A DNA stretch of 64,000 nucleotides from positions 504,808-568,807 of the forward strand of contig MU277671.1 of assembly GCA_022385805.1 (NCBI GenBank), in the 5' to 3' direction. The translations under genes and the position numbers were made by a program. The first letter of the stretch is position 1; every line of letters begins with the position of its first letter. The DNA is from Pilatotrama ljubarskyi (Eukaryota; Basidiomycota; Agaricomycetes; Polyporales; Polyporaceae). Below the pieces are notes generated by a model. That model saw only the letters and a program-made list of their open reading frames with translations, was not told where the DNA came from and searched no databases. Below are positions 10,954-21,446 of the stretch, piece after piece.

Positions 10954-12767
10954 TCAGAGGAATGCGGGATCGATCCAGCTGGTCGAGTTGAGCACCGTCG
11001 TGATAGACACCGGCGCGGACAGCTGCGTGCTAAAGCTTGCGCGCGGTCCCGACGCTCCTGGGCCGGTGTTGTTGAACTCGGCGAACGTGACGTGGTCAGT
11101 CCTTGAAAGCGGTGAGCACGACACGACCGATGAGCCCGCGTTCAGTCTGCAGACTTGAGACTCACTGTGGAGCACTATCGAGGAGAGCGGTCGTAGGTCA
11201 GCGCTGAGGGGCAGACTCGGCGTGACAACGATGGCTTACTCCGTGTTCCATATGGACCACCCCGCGGCCGGTCTACTGATGGGTCAGCACTGCACACTGT
11301 GATCTGGGAAGACGGATTGGTCCACGGAGGACACCGAAGGGCACTCACACGTTGCTCCCGAGGACGGAGTTCTGGAAAACGACCCTAGCGTAGTCTCGCC
11401 AGGGCCGGCCGAGGAACGTCTTCCCCTTCCCTTGGATGGTCGAGCTGTCGATGACGTACCAGAAGCCGTCGTCGGTCGAGCGCCCCGAGGCGGTGATATA
11501 CCCGTCGCCGATCGTCTGCGGCGCGTGCGACACAGGTCAGCATCCTCCGGTGTTTGCATCGCGCGCAGCCAGCAGGCCACAGACTGGGTCCGTGGCGAAT
11601 CGCGAGCAGCACGGGGTCCGACTTACGTTTATGACCGAACGGGTGATCCAGATCCTGTGTGGAACGTCCAGGGCGAGTCAATAACGGCAATGAGGAATGG
11701 AGGTCAAGGAAAGAGACGGACGAGGCGCGCATTCCGAAAATCTGGATCGCCCAGCGAGTCGCGGGAGTCAGTTTGAAGGCCGCATGATGGGCAGCAATGG
11801 CTTCACGTACGAAATCCACGGCACCCTCAATCCAGCTGTTCGCGTAGTATTGCCTGTCGGACACATTGTAAATAATCGTAACCCGTTGTGCGTTCGCGAC
11901 TCACGCTCCGACATTCGCCAGGAGGGTGTCTCTGATGGGGATACCCAGCTGTCAACGGTGATATCCCGTTCAAGAAGTCCCATTAGGCACTCACTGGTCT
12001 CCCGTAATGTTCAACCCATATGCCCCAAACTGGCCAGCTTGCACACTCAGCGCAATGGCTTGTGCCTGCGACACGTTAAGTGCAATTAATACGTAAATCA
12101 AAGACTTTTGAGTTCCGGGGTGCCACAGGTTCAACGTACCTGGTCCACCGTCTACGAGATAGTCCCCGGGCGGCGCGATGCGAACGCAGCGAATAATTGT
12201 GAAGGTGAACGGAGCGCGCTGCAGGTCAATACAATTCCGGGCGCGATCCAGGCCAAAGACAAACCTTGCCGAATGTATTCGCGATGTTCAAGTTGTACAG
12301 CGACACGTTGGCGGCATGAACCTGCACCGTTCCACTGGCGTCGTTGGAGCCCGCCTTGGACGCAGGAATGTTGTTCGTGATGGTGACGGCTTCCCATGTC
12401 AAAGGGGCGTCAAGGCTCGGTCTCGTCGGCCTTCTACTCAATTGTGGACGTACTATTCCCGGTATAGGAGTGCGGTGTGTTGGTCTGACCGTACACCCTC
12501 ACATTGGGCCGAGTAATGATTGCAGTGTCCACATAGATCCCGGGGAAAATGAAGTACACCTGTAGGGTGTACGTCCGAGTCGATGTGACGCTGCGAGCAA
12601 GATGCGACGTAAGATTGACTCACCGAACCGGACGTGTCCTGCAATGCCGCAGAAAGGTTCGAATGCTTGCCGCCAGGACCGACCGTGATAGCGCCATTGG
12701 GTGGACTGCTCAGCGCGAATGCGCTAAGAATCAGGCCGGAGAGCATAAACAGTAAGCCAGAGTACAT
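10954..12767 (-). CDS. Pectin methylesterase (CE8), secreted
   Basis: Demethylates galacturonan in plant cell walls. Twelve exons: 12767-12624, 12559-12454, 12389-12265, 12151-12140, 12065-11995, 11931-11905, 11853-11811, 11741-11722, 11654-11627, 11515-11349, 11275-11240 and 11101-10954; 308 aa. An N-terminal signal peptide (MYSGLLFMLSGLILSAFA) is followed by VYFIFPGIYVD. Family blocks are intact after splicing: QAIAL (131-135), QDTLL with Asp154, DFIFG with Asp175, and LGRPW with Arg229. The catalytic Asp pair and Arg are thus present. Exon 4 is 12 nt (Thr-Val-Asp-Gln), exon 8 is 20 nt and exons 6 and 9 are 27 and 28 nt. The last intron (138 nt, AAG acceptor) is the least certain splice. 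A TATA-like box lies about 50 nt upstream. Confidence 0.9.
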
Positions 12768-13402
12768 GATGGTGGACCTTCAAGAAACTAAAAGCCAACT
12801 CGTGTCGGGGATGGATTATATGGAGACTCCGCCCTTTCAACGCAGTGATCCTAGCACGGTCCGGCTATGTCCTGAAGACCGTTTCTCGAGCTTGAAGCAT
12901 GTGCTCGACGAGCGACATTCGTCCGACGAGCTGGTCAGCGGTGACTATGCTAGCGAGCGCGAACAGAGCGTCATACGGTCCGCCGGTAAATGCAGCGGCC
13001 CGTGCAGGGATTACAGGCTCACGATCGGTCCCTCACTGCTTCGTAGGCTCACACCATTGGAGGCCCAAAGCTTCCTTTCCATCGTTATTTGAGGAAGTTG
13101 CCGGTGAGAAGTCACGAGACTTGTTTCGGGCAATACTCGGATTCAGCCGCAAACCAGCAAGTATACGCAAGAAATACAGCGGGCACGAGCGTTTGAGGTA
13201 GCGGATAATCATCAACCACTAGTAGGGTACAAGCATCTTCACAAGCCCGCAGCCGCAGTCAGCGCGTCAAAGCGGAGTTAGGAAGGGATTAGCTCACATA
13301 CAAATCCGGGGCTGACTCTACTCCGCCACGCGAATGACTTATGGCGAAACAGCATAGGTGGTAGTGTCGTAAGCGAGACGGCGTCGGCCTGCCAGGCAAA
13401 AC
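12768..13402. promoter_or_regulatory. Pectinesterase promoter region
   Basis: 635 bp. On the minus strand TATAAT at 12820-12815 sits about 50 nt before the pectinesterase ATG. The far part also holds the 3' UTR of the next minus-strand gene. No coding exon is supported. Confidence 0.5.
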
Positions 13403-14553
13403 TCATGGGGGCGAGGCGTGAGGCAAGACCTCTCCGGGAGCAGAGACGGGGCTTTCGTGAAAGAGACCCTCGTTCTTGTCAGCTTCGGTAAAAACGAGCT
13501 TGGGCATCGGCGCAGCTGTCGCCGGGAGCTCGGGTGAAGGAGACGCTGCGATGCTCGGAATGGGAGAAGTCGCCACATCTGGGGACATCGGCATGGAGTC
13601 CTTTGTTGTGTTCCGGCTCATCGCAAAGTCCATAGTCGGCGTCGGCAGCGCATGGAACGTAGTCAATGCGTCAGAGAGTTCGCCGAGCTGCGACGGAAGC
13701 GGTCACTTCCTGAAGTTCTATCATGCGAGCATGGCGAAAGGGGACGAACCTTGCCCATGATGTCGTCTATGGCTTTCCGTCTGCCCTTGAAGGTCTCCGC
13801 GAGGTCGCTGAACTCGGCGTCCCGGGCACGCTTCCGCTGCTCTTCGGCGGCCTCAGCGGCTCCGTCCGGTTCGTCCCAATTGTCGCCCACATGGATCGTG
13901 TCAGAATGCACGCGCCCTGTAACGCCTGCCGCGCGCTTTGCGCTGCGCAGATCGTTCACCCCGCTGCCTTCCATCTGGACGTGCATGCTGGCCACGGCGC
14001 TCTGGAGCTCGCGAATGCTGGCGAGGCGCGCCCACAGTTCCTCGCGAGTCTGCTCGAACTGCGACGCGACGGCATCACGCTCGTTGTCCCTGTCCTGTTT
14101 CCTAGGCACCATCACTCCAACGAGCGAGCCAGAAAAGGGGTCGAATAGGGGCTCTTGCGTCGTGCCCGGAGAGGATGCGGTGGAGCGGGGACCGCCGAGG
14201 GACGGACTGGCGGCCCTCTGCGTCTCTGAGCGTTCGTGCGAGCCGACGCTTGGGATTACGCTGAGCTTCGGTGCGTTTCTGAAGGGCTCTGCTCCCTTCG
14301 GCTGTGGCTGCACGCTCCGGGGACCCTGGAGCTCCGCGAGGACGGCATCATGCGGGGTAGCGAGCGCGGCAGTCACAGGCTGAGGCCCGCCGCGAGCCGG
14401 CGGGCCCGCGAGGGGTGCGGCGTCGTTGGGGTGGGCTGAGTCAGATTGGAGTGATACACGCGCGACGTGGTCTGGGGCTGGTTCGGAGAGCGTACGGGGG
14501 TTGGAGTGGTGGATCGACGGCCTGAGATGGTGGGCGGGAGGACGAGAAGCCAT
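13403..14553 (-). CDS. Unrecognised coiled-coil protein
   Basis: I do not recognise this gene. Two exons, 14553-13750 and 13687-13403 (62-nt intron), give 362 aa starting MASRPPAHHL. Residues about 1-140 are Pro/Ser/Arg-rich and probably disordered. Residues about 160-275 are charged and helical (EQTREELWARLASIRELQSAVASM and later EEQRKRARDAEFSDLAETFKGRRKAIDDIMGKLGELSDAL), a likely coiled coil interrupted by an acidic linker. The C-terminus is again Ser/Pro/Met-rich. The splice joins helix to helix in frame (IMGK/LGEL), which supports it. The start is the first ATG before the conserved-looking part; the frame is open further upstream, so the N-terminus is uncertain. Confidence 0.55.
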
Positions 14554-15044
14554 GCTGGACGACTGTACATGCCATTCTGGGAAAGACCGGCCCTTGACGC
14601 CGCTGCACGCGGTTTCCATGTGGCGGTGGCGGGGCCGCTGATGGGCTTCTCCAAACACTAGTCGAAGCTCCAATTCAGTAACTCTGTACGTTAGGCCCAG
14701 GGCCTCCTTTCGCTCGACCGGAGCAAGCTCAGAGGTCTCATCATAGCACAGCTGCGCACTCCGATATAACCTAGTACTAAACCGCGCCGCACGCTCGGAG
14801 TCGAACATGTCAGAAGTCGTATGTGCAATTGATTACTAGATGGTGCGGATCCCAAGAAATTACTGGCTCCCTATGTGATGTATACGTTACAATCTATAGC
14901 TCCGTCCCCGATGCGCGTATCGCGTGGATGAATAACCGACAGTGCCCTTCGACGCAGGAGAGCTCAACACCCTGACACGAGGCGTGGTGGCGACTGCTCC
15001 AAACCCGCCGCCAGAGCACTAGGACCGGGTGACAAGCACCGTGC
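14554..15044. other. Intergenic, no gene seen
   Basis: 491 bp between two minus-strand genes. It should contain the promoter of the coiled-coil gene and the 3' UTR of the REX4-like gene. No TATA box or other signal stands out. Confidence 0.4.
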
Positions 15045-15863
15045 TCACAGATAACATCTGGAGAATGTACTCGGGGGCAGGAACGACGGCCATTGCCCCC
15101 TCGCAACCGTGCTTTCCCACTCCTCCGCATGGGAGCGATACAGATCTAATGCTGCGCGAGCATTTTCGAGCTGGAGAGGTCTCAGCAAGCGGATCAGGGA
15201 AAGCGAAGGCGGGGTGGTGGCTCACAGCGCATACGTGGGTCTCTTGGACCCTGCGGCGCATGAGATGCCACATCAACGTTTGGAGGCCGATGACTTGATT
15301 GGGGGACCGCAGGGCGTTGCGGAAGGGCTGATATAGCGCGACGTCCCGCGTCGCCACGGCTGGATGAGGTATGCCAAGCACTAGAAATAGACGGAAGATT
15401 AACAACGAGGCTTTGCCCAGGATCTGCGAAGGGCACTCACCGGACAAGTCTTGCCATAGAGTATGGCCGACCAGGATCTTATCCCGGATCAGCTGAGCGA
15501 CTCTCTGCTGCACCTCTCTCCAAGGCATAGCGTTCCCTGCAATCGGTTCAGTATCCGGGAGGACCAGACGTCGCCGGCGAACAGACCTGGCTGGAGATCA
15601 GAGGCCTGAATGCCGGTGGTGCTGGTGCGGTAGTCGGTGACAGTGTTCGTGGGCAGGACGTAGGTGCAGAAGACGGTCTGCCCCCTGTAGTCGACGATGG
15701 CCACGCGGCTGCGGGCGAGCAGCGCGGTGAGCGCGAGCAGTGGCGTTGGGCCGCGGTCAACGTACGCGATCATGGGGGTGCCTCCGCCGGGGCCGCAGCC
15801 GACGCTGGTGGTAGCAAGTCCGAGGAACTTTTCCGGTGGGGGAATCGGGTACTTTTGAGCCAT
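15045..15863 (-). CDS. REX4-like 3'-5' exonuclease fold, catalytic residues degenerate
   Basis: RNase H-like exonuclease fold of the REX4/ISG20 family. Exons are 15863-15587, 15536-15441, 15380-15235 and 15170-15045; 214 aa. Recognisable family blocks: VGCGPGG, IVDYRGQTV, DYRTSTTGI, ILVGHTLWQDLS (Asp122), ATRDVALY (Asp137), LRSPNQVIGLQTL and ENARAALDLYRSH. The first catalytic motif D-x-E is A17-T-T19 here, and the D of the E-D-A motif is Asn176. By the known DEDDh mechanism at least three acidic ligands for the metal ions are missing, so this looks like a pseudo-exonuclease. The exons are intact with clean splices, so it is not a decaying pseudogene. The start at 15863 (MAQKYP) is preferred over 15893. 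Confidence 0.75.
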
Positions 15864-17404
15864 TGGACGCGGGTGAGCAGGAGACGGGAGCACACACCTC
15901 TTAGGACATGGAGTGCGACGGTGGAGGACTTATGTAGTGCTGATGCGCCATGGTCTGTCGAGTGCACAGTGCGACGTTGGCGGTTGGTGCTTCAAACGCG
16001 TAAAGTGGTTTGACAGTTACTCAACCAGAGCCGAACGACGCGACGTGAAGCTGGGGAGACCGGGGCGACTTGCAGGATGTATCGACGTCTGCGCCGTTTC
16101 AGGGATTTCGGCGGAGCTAGGGGAGTGAGGAGACCGGACCGCGCAGAGCCCCAGCATGGAGGGCGGCGACGGCAGATTGGGACGGATCTTGCGCGAAGAT
16201 CTAGAGCAAGCAGCAATCTCAGCGACAGATTTCGCGAGCATCTGCGACCCCGGGAAGAGCGAGAAAGAAGCATGTCAATTCCCCCGACAAACGGAAGCTG
16301 GCCTAGCGTGCATTCCGGTGTATATGCATCTGGGCATGACCTCACCCGGCCTGACAGCTTCGGCTAGTTTCGCTGCGATCCACTCCTCCCACCGGGCACA
16401 AATCGGGCGACATACCGATTCGGTCGGGCCTGCTCATTCGTCTCCCGTCGGCCGCCGTGGCCAATGGCGCGCTCCTCCTTGCCGAGACGAAGTGGAATAG
16501 ATACGAGGGCACGACCCGCGTGTCGTGTTTGTGGCTCGCGTGTGCCACAGGCTGCACCTGTGTCGCACGCGAGCGCACTAGCCAGGGCACAGACGCCCGG
16601 GGTGGTCGAGACCAGGGGAGCGAGTCTAAATTGCCCGCTCCACTTTGGGAACCGGCGGGCAAGATCGGATCGACCAGGTTCCTACACAAATGTGGAGTCA
16701 ACACGTTCACATTCGGCAAGCGCAGTGATACGAGCAATGTACGACCCACACAGACGCCCGTGGCTTTAGCACCCCGGCCCCGGCGGGCGACCACGTCTTC
16801 ATCTCCTCGGACCAGCACCACTTGCGCCGCTGCGCCAATGTCTTCCCCTCCTCGTCCGTGCAGCATCCCGACTCGCTCCCCGTCCATCGACCGACACAAC
16901 ATCGCGCCTCGTACCGAAACGTCGCTCAAGCTCAGTCGTGACTTCGGCCGGATACTCTTCAGTCCCAGATGCGCCAAAGTCTCGCCGCAGTATGACATTA
17001 GAGCCAATCTGTCAGAGCTACACCAGCGTCGCCACGCGCCGTGGTACCTGCGCGATAAGACGGATTGAGGATCACCTCACGAATCCAAGGTCATGACGTG
17101 AACACGCACCCATTCAGTAAATCTATTCATCCACCGAGGAGACTTGGCACAGCATAGGATGAGTGCTTGACCTAATCCCACTCCTCAGGCCGAGGCCGCC
17201 GCGTGTTCGAACCGTGGCCCGCCGGCATATCCACGCTCCGCAAACCAGCACAGACAGGATCCAAAATTCACAGAGAAGACTCCAAAAGCGTCGCGCGGGT
17301 GATTAAAAGATGTGACTCTATAGACGTGTAGATATTACGTTCACAGGACGCGGCTATCGTAGCCCACCGATGCCCACTGCGGCCCCGGTAAGACACCGTG
17401 CGCG
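15864..17404. other. Long stretch without an assignable gene
   Basis: 1.5 kb between the REX4-like start and the PPR-like stop. Open frames exist on both strands (plus 16457-17068; minus 17007-16342) but they overlap each other, are Arg/Ser/Pro-rich and resemble GC-rich shadow ORFs. A short plus frame at 16156-16500 also has no family look. No transposon ends or tRNA were seen. A fast-evolving gene or long UTR is possible. Confidence 0.4.
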
Positions 17405-18921
17405 TCAAGAACGGCGTACCTTTGCCCTCCATATCCGCCTCCGGAGCAGTCGCCAGAACCAGCGTTGCTTGTTCTTCCGGGGCGAACGATGCAGCTCTAG
17501 CCATCGAAGGCGTCTGGCGCGGTCCTTCATCGAGTCCCCTTCGGTAGCCTCTTTCTCGGCCCTCCATGTTGCCCGCTGCTCGTCAAGCGTGGCTTGTGCG
17601 TCTACGACCGCTTGCGCGCGATCCGGATTTCCCTCTTTGACCCAGTACGACGCGACGCGACGTCTGACGGCGTCGTCGACAACATCGGGTCCCCAGCGCC
17701 TCACGAATGATTGAACGACAGCGTCCGCGCGCGCTCCGCAACGCCTGGCCCGCCGAAGACTTCCCAACAAGAAGAACAGCGTGGTCGCGTTCGGCCGGAG
17801 GCCAGGGTGCATGCCGAGGAGGCCAAAGAGCGTCTTGCAGATGGCATAATGTTCCGTGAGATTAGGCCTCTGTCCACACTTCAAGTGAAGGTGGAGGATG
17901 GAAAGGCAAGAGCGTCGCCGTTCCTCGTCAAGTTCTGGCGGCAATAACTTGAGGTAAGTGGTCGTTAGCGCGGCTGCTGTAGACCGCCGGCCTCGAGCAA
18001 CGAAGGAACGGACGAGAGCGTAGACGGCGCGTGGGGGCACCTGCTCTAAGTCGACCTGAGTGACCAACGGAGGATGCTGCAAAAGGGCATCCAGACGCGC
18101 GGCGGTTTCCGAGGGACCAAGGGGCTCAAGAGGCTCCGTTGTCTTGGCCTGGGCGCGTCCTTGCGTCCGGGCGGGCACCATGATCGCACCCCGCTTGACG
18201 CCGCCAAAAAACTCCAGCCAGACCGGTAGAGGCATCTCCAGTCCATCCTCTCGCATCCTCACCATCTCCTCGCGCCAAGCTTTATCCCACCGGCCGGTCC
18301 GAACCATGCACCGTACTCGGAGGGCCCTCGTTTCCACATCTCCCGCGATGCCCTCGCGCACCATGCGGCCGAGCAGATCCTGCACTGTGCCGAAGCTTGC
18401 GTGCCGGATCGCAAACTTTATGAGAAGGTTGAAGGAAGCGGTAGAATGGAGCGAGCGGTGAGCGGCGTGGTATGACAGCAATTGTCCGAGGCGAGGGGGC
18501 GACTTGGCCGTTACGGCGAGGGCGAGGTTGTCCACCAGCTCTTCCGGAGTGGATGGATCGGGTATCAGTGCTAGCTGCTTTGGGACTGGAAGCCGGCGAG
18601 GGGATATTCGCGGGAGCAGGGACTCTGGAACAGACTCCCGGATTGCCTCCCATGGCGGATCACTCTCATAGGCCGACGTCCCAGAGGTATTTCCGTGCAG
18701 CACTTCGAAGTCCCGCGGCGACAGGCGTTCCACATCGATATGGGTGACGAAGTTCGTCCTCGGGGGGTGAGAAGAGGCTGGGCCACGACTTGCTTGAACT
18801 TCGCCGGCTTCTGAGTCATGCGACGCGTCCGCGACTCTACTCGGTGACGCATTGGCAGTAAAATGGGGAGGTGAGGGCGGAGCGCGAAACAGCCCGTCGG
18901 ACACCGGAGGAGACGCGACAT
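17405..18921 (-). CDS. PPR-like mitochondrial protein
   Basis: Helical-repeat protein resembling fungal mitochondrial pentatricopeptide proteins (organelle RNA metabolism). The main open frame runs down to 17405 and contains helix pairs such as TASFNLLIKFAIRHASFGTV, GDVETRALRVRCMVRTGRWDKAW and NATTLFFLLGSLRRARRCG. The C-terminal ~60 residues are Arg/Trp-rich. The frame has no Met between its far 5' end (19036) and deep inside the repeats, so a separate first exon is likely. One model is ATG at 18921 (MSRLLR, a basic presequence-like start), donor 18904, acceptor 18840 (65-nt intron), then 18839-17405. A final intron from 17396 (GTACGC) to about 17350 is also possible. Repeat class is inferred from pattern, not motif-exact. 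Confidence 0.55.
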
Positions 18922-19743
18922 AGCACGTTCTGCGCGCGTTCGCAGGTCCGGTATATGAGACGTCATACCACGTACAGGTCAAGAAGCACGCACTGCGATG
19001 TGGACGACGATGGTCTTCCCATTTCTCCCGCTCCATTATGCCCGTGGTGAACGGTGCGTGATTTGCTGTGAGCTACGCCCTCCGACCGGACACTGGTCCG
19101 ATGGTACGCGCGCGTCGGCCGTGTCCTGGCCCACGCCCTGCCAGCAGCAGCTTGGAACAGAGATGCAAGCGACACAGAGGGCAAGTTGGCGGTCAGGGTC
19201 GCATGATGGTGCATGCATGAGCATTCCAGCCCCGCTTGGTCTGGCCTGGGCAATCGGTCGTAGGCGAAACAGTGTGAAGCTCGAGTCGTCTGCTGACGCT
19301 CGCCGTCCGCTGGAGGCACAGGCGTCTATCTCCAGTACAAAATTCGCCACGTGCTTCAGTCGGGAACCTGGATCAACAACAGCAAACACGCCTGCCACAG
19401 CGCGGGAACCTGCAGGCCGCGGGGGTGGAATCGCGCTCCTGAGCGTCCTGGTGTATCTGGCGGTGCGAGAGATGTCATAATATTCCATGCAGCATAACCA
19501 GTGTTGATGTGGGCGTACAGATGTGGACGAGCAAATGAAGTAGACAGCAAAGTGCAAAGAGTGACTGTGTAGATGATGTATAGTAACAAGGAGACCACGG
19601 CATTATAGGTGATGAGATGAGAACGTGCGAGGCGGCGTGATGAGGACAGCTGAATGACAGAAGGAGGGGCGGAAAGTGCTGATGGAAAGACGCAAGTTTG
19701 AAGCCCATAAACAAGAACCAGAATACGGAACGTCCCTCATCGT
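18922..19743. other. Intergenic, no gene seen
   Basis: About 820 bp between the PPR-like start and the STS1 stop, both on the minus strand. It holds the promoter of the former and the 3' UTR of the latter. Short ORFs on both strands have no family look. GTGATGA words near 19611 and 19636 followed by CTGA (19650) are too closely spaced for a C/D snoRNA. Confidence 0.45.
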
Positions 19744-21021
19744 TCACAATTCCTCCATGGGCTGACGTCCGACAAGCCAACCAACCTTCGACACCCATCG
19801 GTCGCGAATCTCTTTCATAACCTCCATGCCACTAGCCTTCGCCTGCGCAAACTCGTCCAGCCCACGCTCCCATGACTGTACAGTCTCCCTTCCGAACATC
19901 CCGCCGTGCATGTTGACAAACGCATCGACGTGATCCACCCAGGCCTTCCATTCCTCCGCCAAGCGTGGAGCGAGCATGGGCGCCAGCTCAGCCTGTGTGA
20001 GGGGTGGTTGCGACAAGATGTGTGATGTGAGAGCGGCGAGGAAGAGGTAAGTCTCGGTAGGATGGAGCTTGTCCTTGTGCTGCTGTCGTAGGACTGTAGC
20101 ATGCGATTGCGTAGCCTGCGTCCTGGAAGGGGAGGCCGTGTCCGGCGTGGCGACATTGGAGAAGTACGGCATATACGAGAGGCATGCCGATACGAAATCT
20201 TGAATGTGAGGGCGAATACGAGAAAGGATGTACTCATCGCGCATTCCTCCGGTAGGACTCGAAGAGGCGCCGAAGGGAGTGTTCGCCCCAGAACGACCGC
20301 TAAAGCCAAATCCGGCGGAAAACGATGATTGCCCAGCGCGGCCGCCGCCAAAACCTCCCGTGTTCCCCCATGTCGGTCCCGCCTGAGAGAACATAGCATT
20401 GGAGTAGGGGTACGCGTCCTTCAGTCTCTGCGCCGAATTGGCGAGGCTGTTCAGGGCAGCTTCCAGTGTAGGACGAGGGATGAGCGACAACACGGTTGGT
20501 TTGAGGGAGGGCTGGGCAGTCAGGAGAGAGGTGAAGAGCGGCAATAGCGACTGGGGAGGTAGAGACGCTAAACAGCCACTTAGCCACAATGCAAAGCACT
20601 CAAGTGGCGACAGCGACGTACCAAGTAAGAATCCAACATCGACATCGCTATCATCGGTCGTGGACTGTTTATTTTCCTTGCCGGCTTGCTGCTCCTTCCC
20701 AACCGTTACAAGTGTAGGCGTGGTGCGGGCACGTTTCGGGATAGAGCGCTTGGCCCTCTCTGGGGTTGGGCTCCTTTCCATAGCCTCGTCCCTTTCGCCT
20801 TCATCTGGTTCATGTCGCCTCTTCGCCACCCTCGGAGGTGCTTGCGCTGTCTGTTGGTGGGTGGCCCATTGAAAGGACTGTGTAGGCGGCGCCGACGGCC
20901 AGTTCTGTACCACAGGCGTCGCTGAAAGACCGAAACCGAAACCGACTGGAGTGGGAGAGTGGCCGACAGGACGTGGATGGAAGCCAACTTGGAGATGAGG
21001 ATGTGTTACAACATTTGCCAT
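19744..21021 (-). CDS. STS1: Nuclear proteasome tether STS1/Cut8
   Basis: Anchors 26S proteasomes at the nucleus. Exons are 21021-20622 and 20567-19744; 407 aa. The 54-nt intron is a multiple of three without a stop, so the unspliced frame stays open; splicing gives the family join VDVGFLLASLPPQSLLPLFTSL. N-terminal residues 1-~130 are disordered with a basic cluster (AKRRHEPDEGE, RSIPKRAR), matching the Lys-rich ubiquitinated region of Cut8. The helical core follows: LKPTVLSLIPRPTLEAAL, LKDAYPYSN, then ILSRIRPHIQDFVSACLSYMPYF, and a C-terminal helix bundle. A Gly-rich insert (about 215-255) is unusual. It is single-copy-looking with firm motif matches. Confidence 0.9.
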   Translation of the reverse strand: MANVVTHPHLQVGFHPRPVGHSPTPVGFGFGLSATPVVQNWPSAPPTQSFQWATHQQTAQAPPRVAKRRHEPDEGERDEAMERSPTPERAKRSIPKRARTTPTLVTVGKEQQAGKENKQSTTDDSDVDVGFLLGTSLSPLECFALWLSGCLASLPPQSLLPLFTSLLTAQPSLKPTVLSLIPRPTLEAALNSLANSAQRLKDAYPYSNAMFSQAGPTWGNTGGFGGGRAGQSSFSAGFGFSGRSGANTPFGASSSPTGGMRDEYILSRIRPHIQDFVSACLSYMPYFSNVATPDTASPSRTQATQSHATVLRQQHKDKLHPTETYLFLAALTSHILSQPPLTQAELAPMLAPRLAEEWKAWVDHVDAFVNMHGGMFGRETVQSWERGLDEFAQAKASGMEVMKEIRDRWVSKVGWLVGRQPMEEL

Positions 21022-21260
21022 GATCGTAGTGGTCGTCGTGGGAGATGGAGTTGAATACGCACGCGGGCGCAGGCGAAGGGCGCCGCGCCAACGATCGCTA
21101 CGCGACTCGCCCTGGCCTGCCCTAATGCAGTCACGTGGGGGAGAGGGTTATAGCCAACAACTTTTGCTGCCCTCGTCTCTTCACGTCGTCCGCGTCTTTG
21201 CCCTCATTCTCCGTGTTCTCTGTCCTATTTGTGAGTTTGCTCTTTCTCTCTCTTTGCTGT

Positions 21261-21345
21261 GACGAGAAAAAATGAATCGCTACTTCGAAGCCTCCGGGCT
21301 GATGAACGTAGAACATTATACCCAAATTTCTGAGCTCTTCTCGTC
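21261..21345 (+). ncRNA. Weak box C/D snoRNA candidate in host intron 1
   Basis: A 6-bp terminal stem pairs GACGAG (21261-21266) with CTCGTC (21340-21345). TGATGA (21300-21305) would be box C' and CTGA (21330-21333) box D. Box C near 21271 is poor. The guide just upstream of D (21317-21329) is complementary to a motif, UUUGGGUAUA preceded by AAA, that I recall from the conserved 25S/28S segment before GGGGCGAAAGAC. Weaker than the neighbour at 21447. Confidence 0.35.
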
Positions 21346-21446
21346 GCGTCAGGCCTTCCGTTACTGACCTGTCTTCCGTCAGGTTTCTCCGTCTTCGCGC
21401 GTCGGTTCTGAGATGCAACTGTGAGTGTCATTTCTGGCTTGCTCGA

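Noticed and set aside
12066..12264. A single 199-nt pectinesterase intron
   Set aside because: It would omit residues present in relatives, and a 12-nt exon with perfect flanking splice sites restores them.
16457..17068. Plus-strand ORF of 203 codons as a gene
   Set aside because: Composition is Arg/Ser/Thr/Pro noise, overlapped by an equally long antisense frame, with no recognisable domain or splice-supported extension.
17195..17225. TTCGAAC motif resembling a tRNA T-loop
   Set aside because: Flanking bases do not form a 5-bp T-stem on either strand and no A box is present.
19611..19653. Two GTGATGA words and a CTGA
   Set aside because: Only about 7 nt between the second box and CTGA, too short for a guide.
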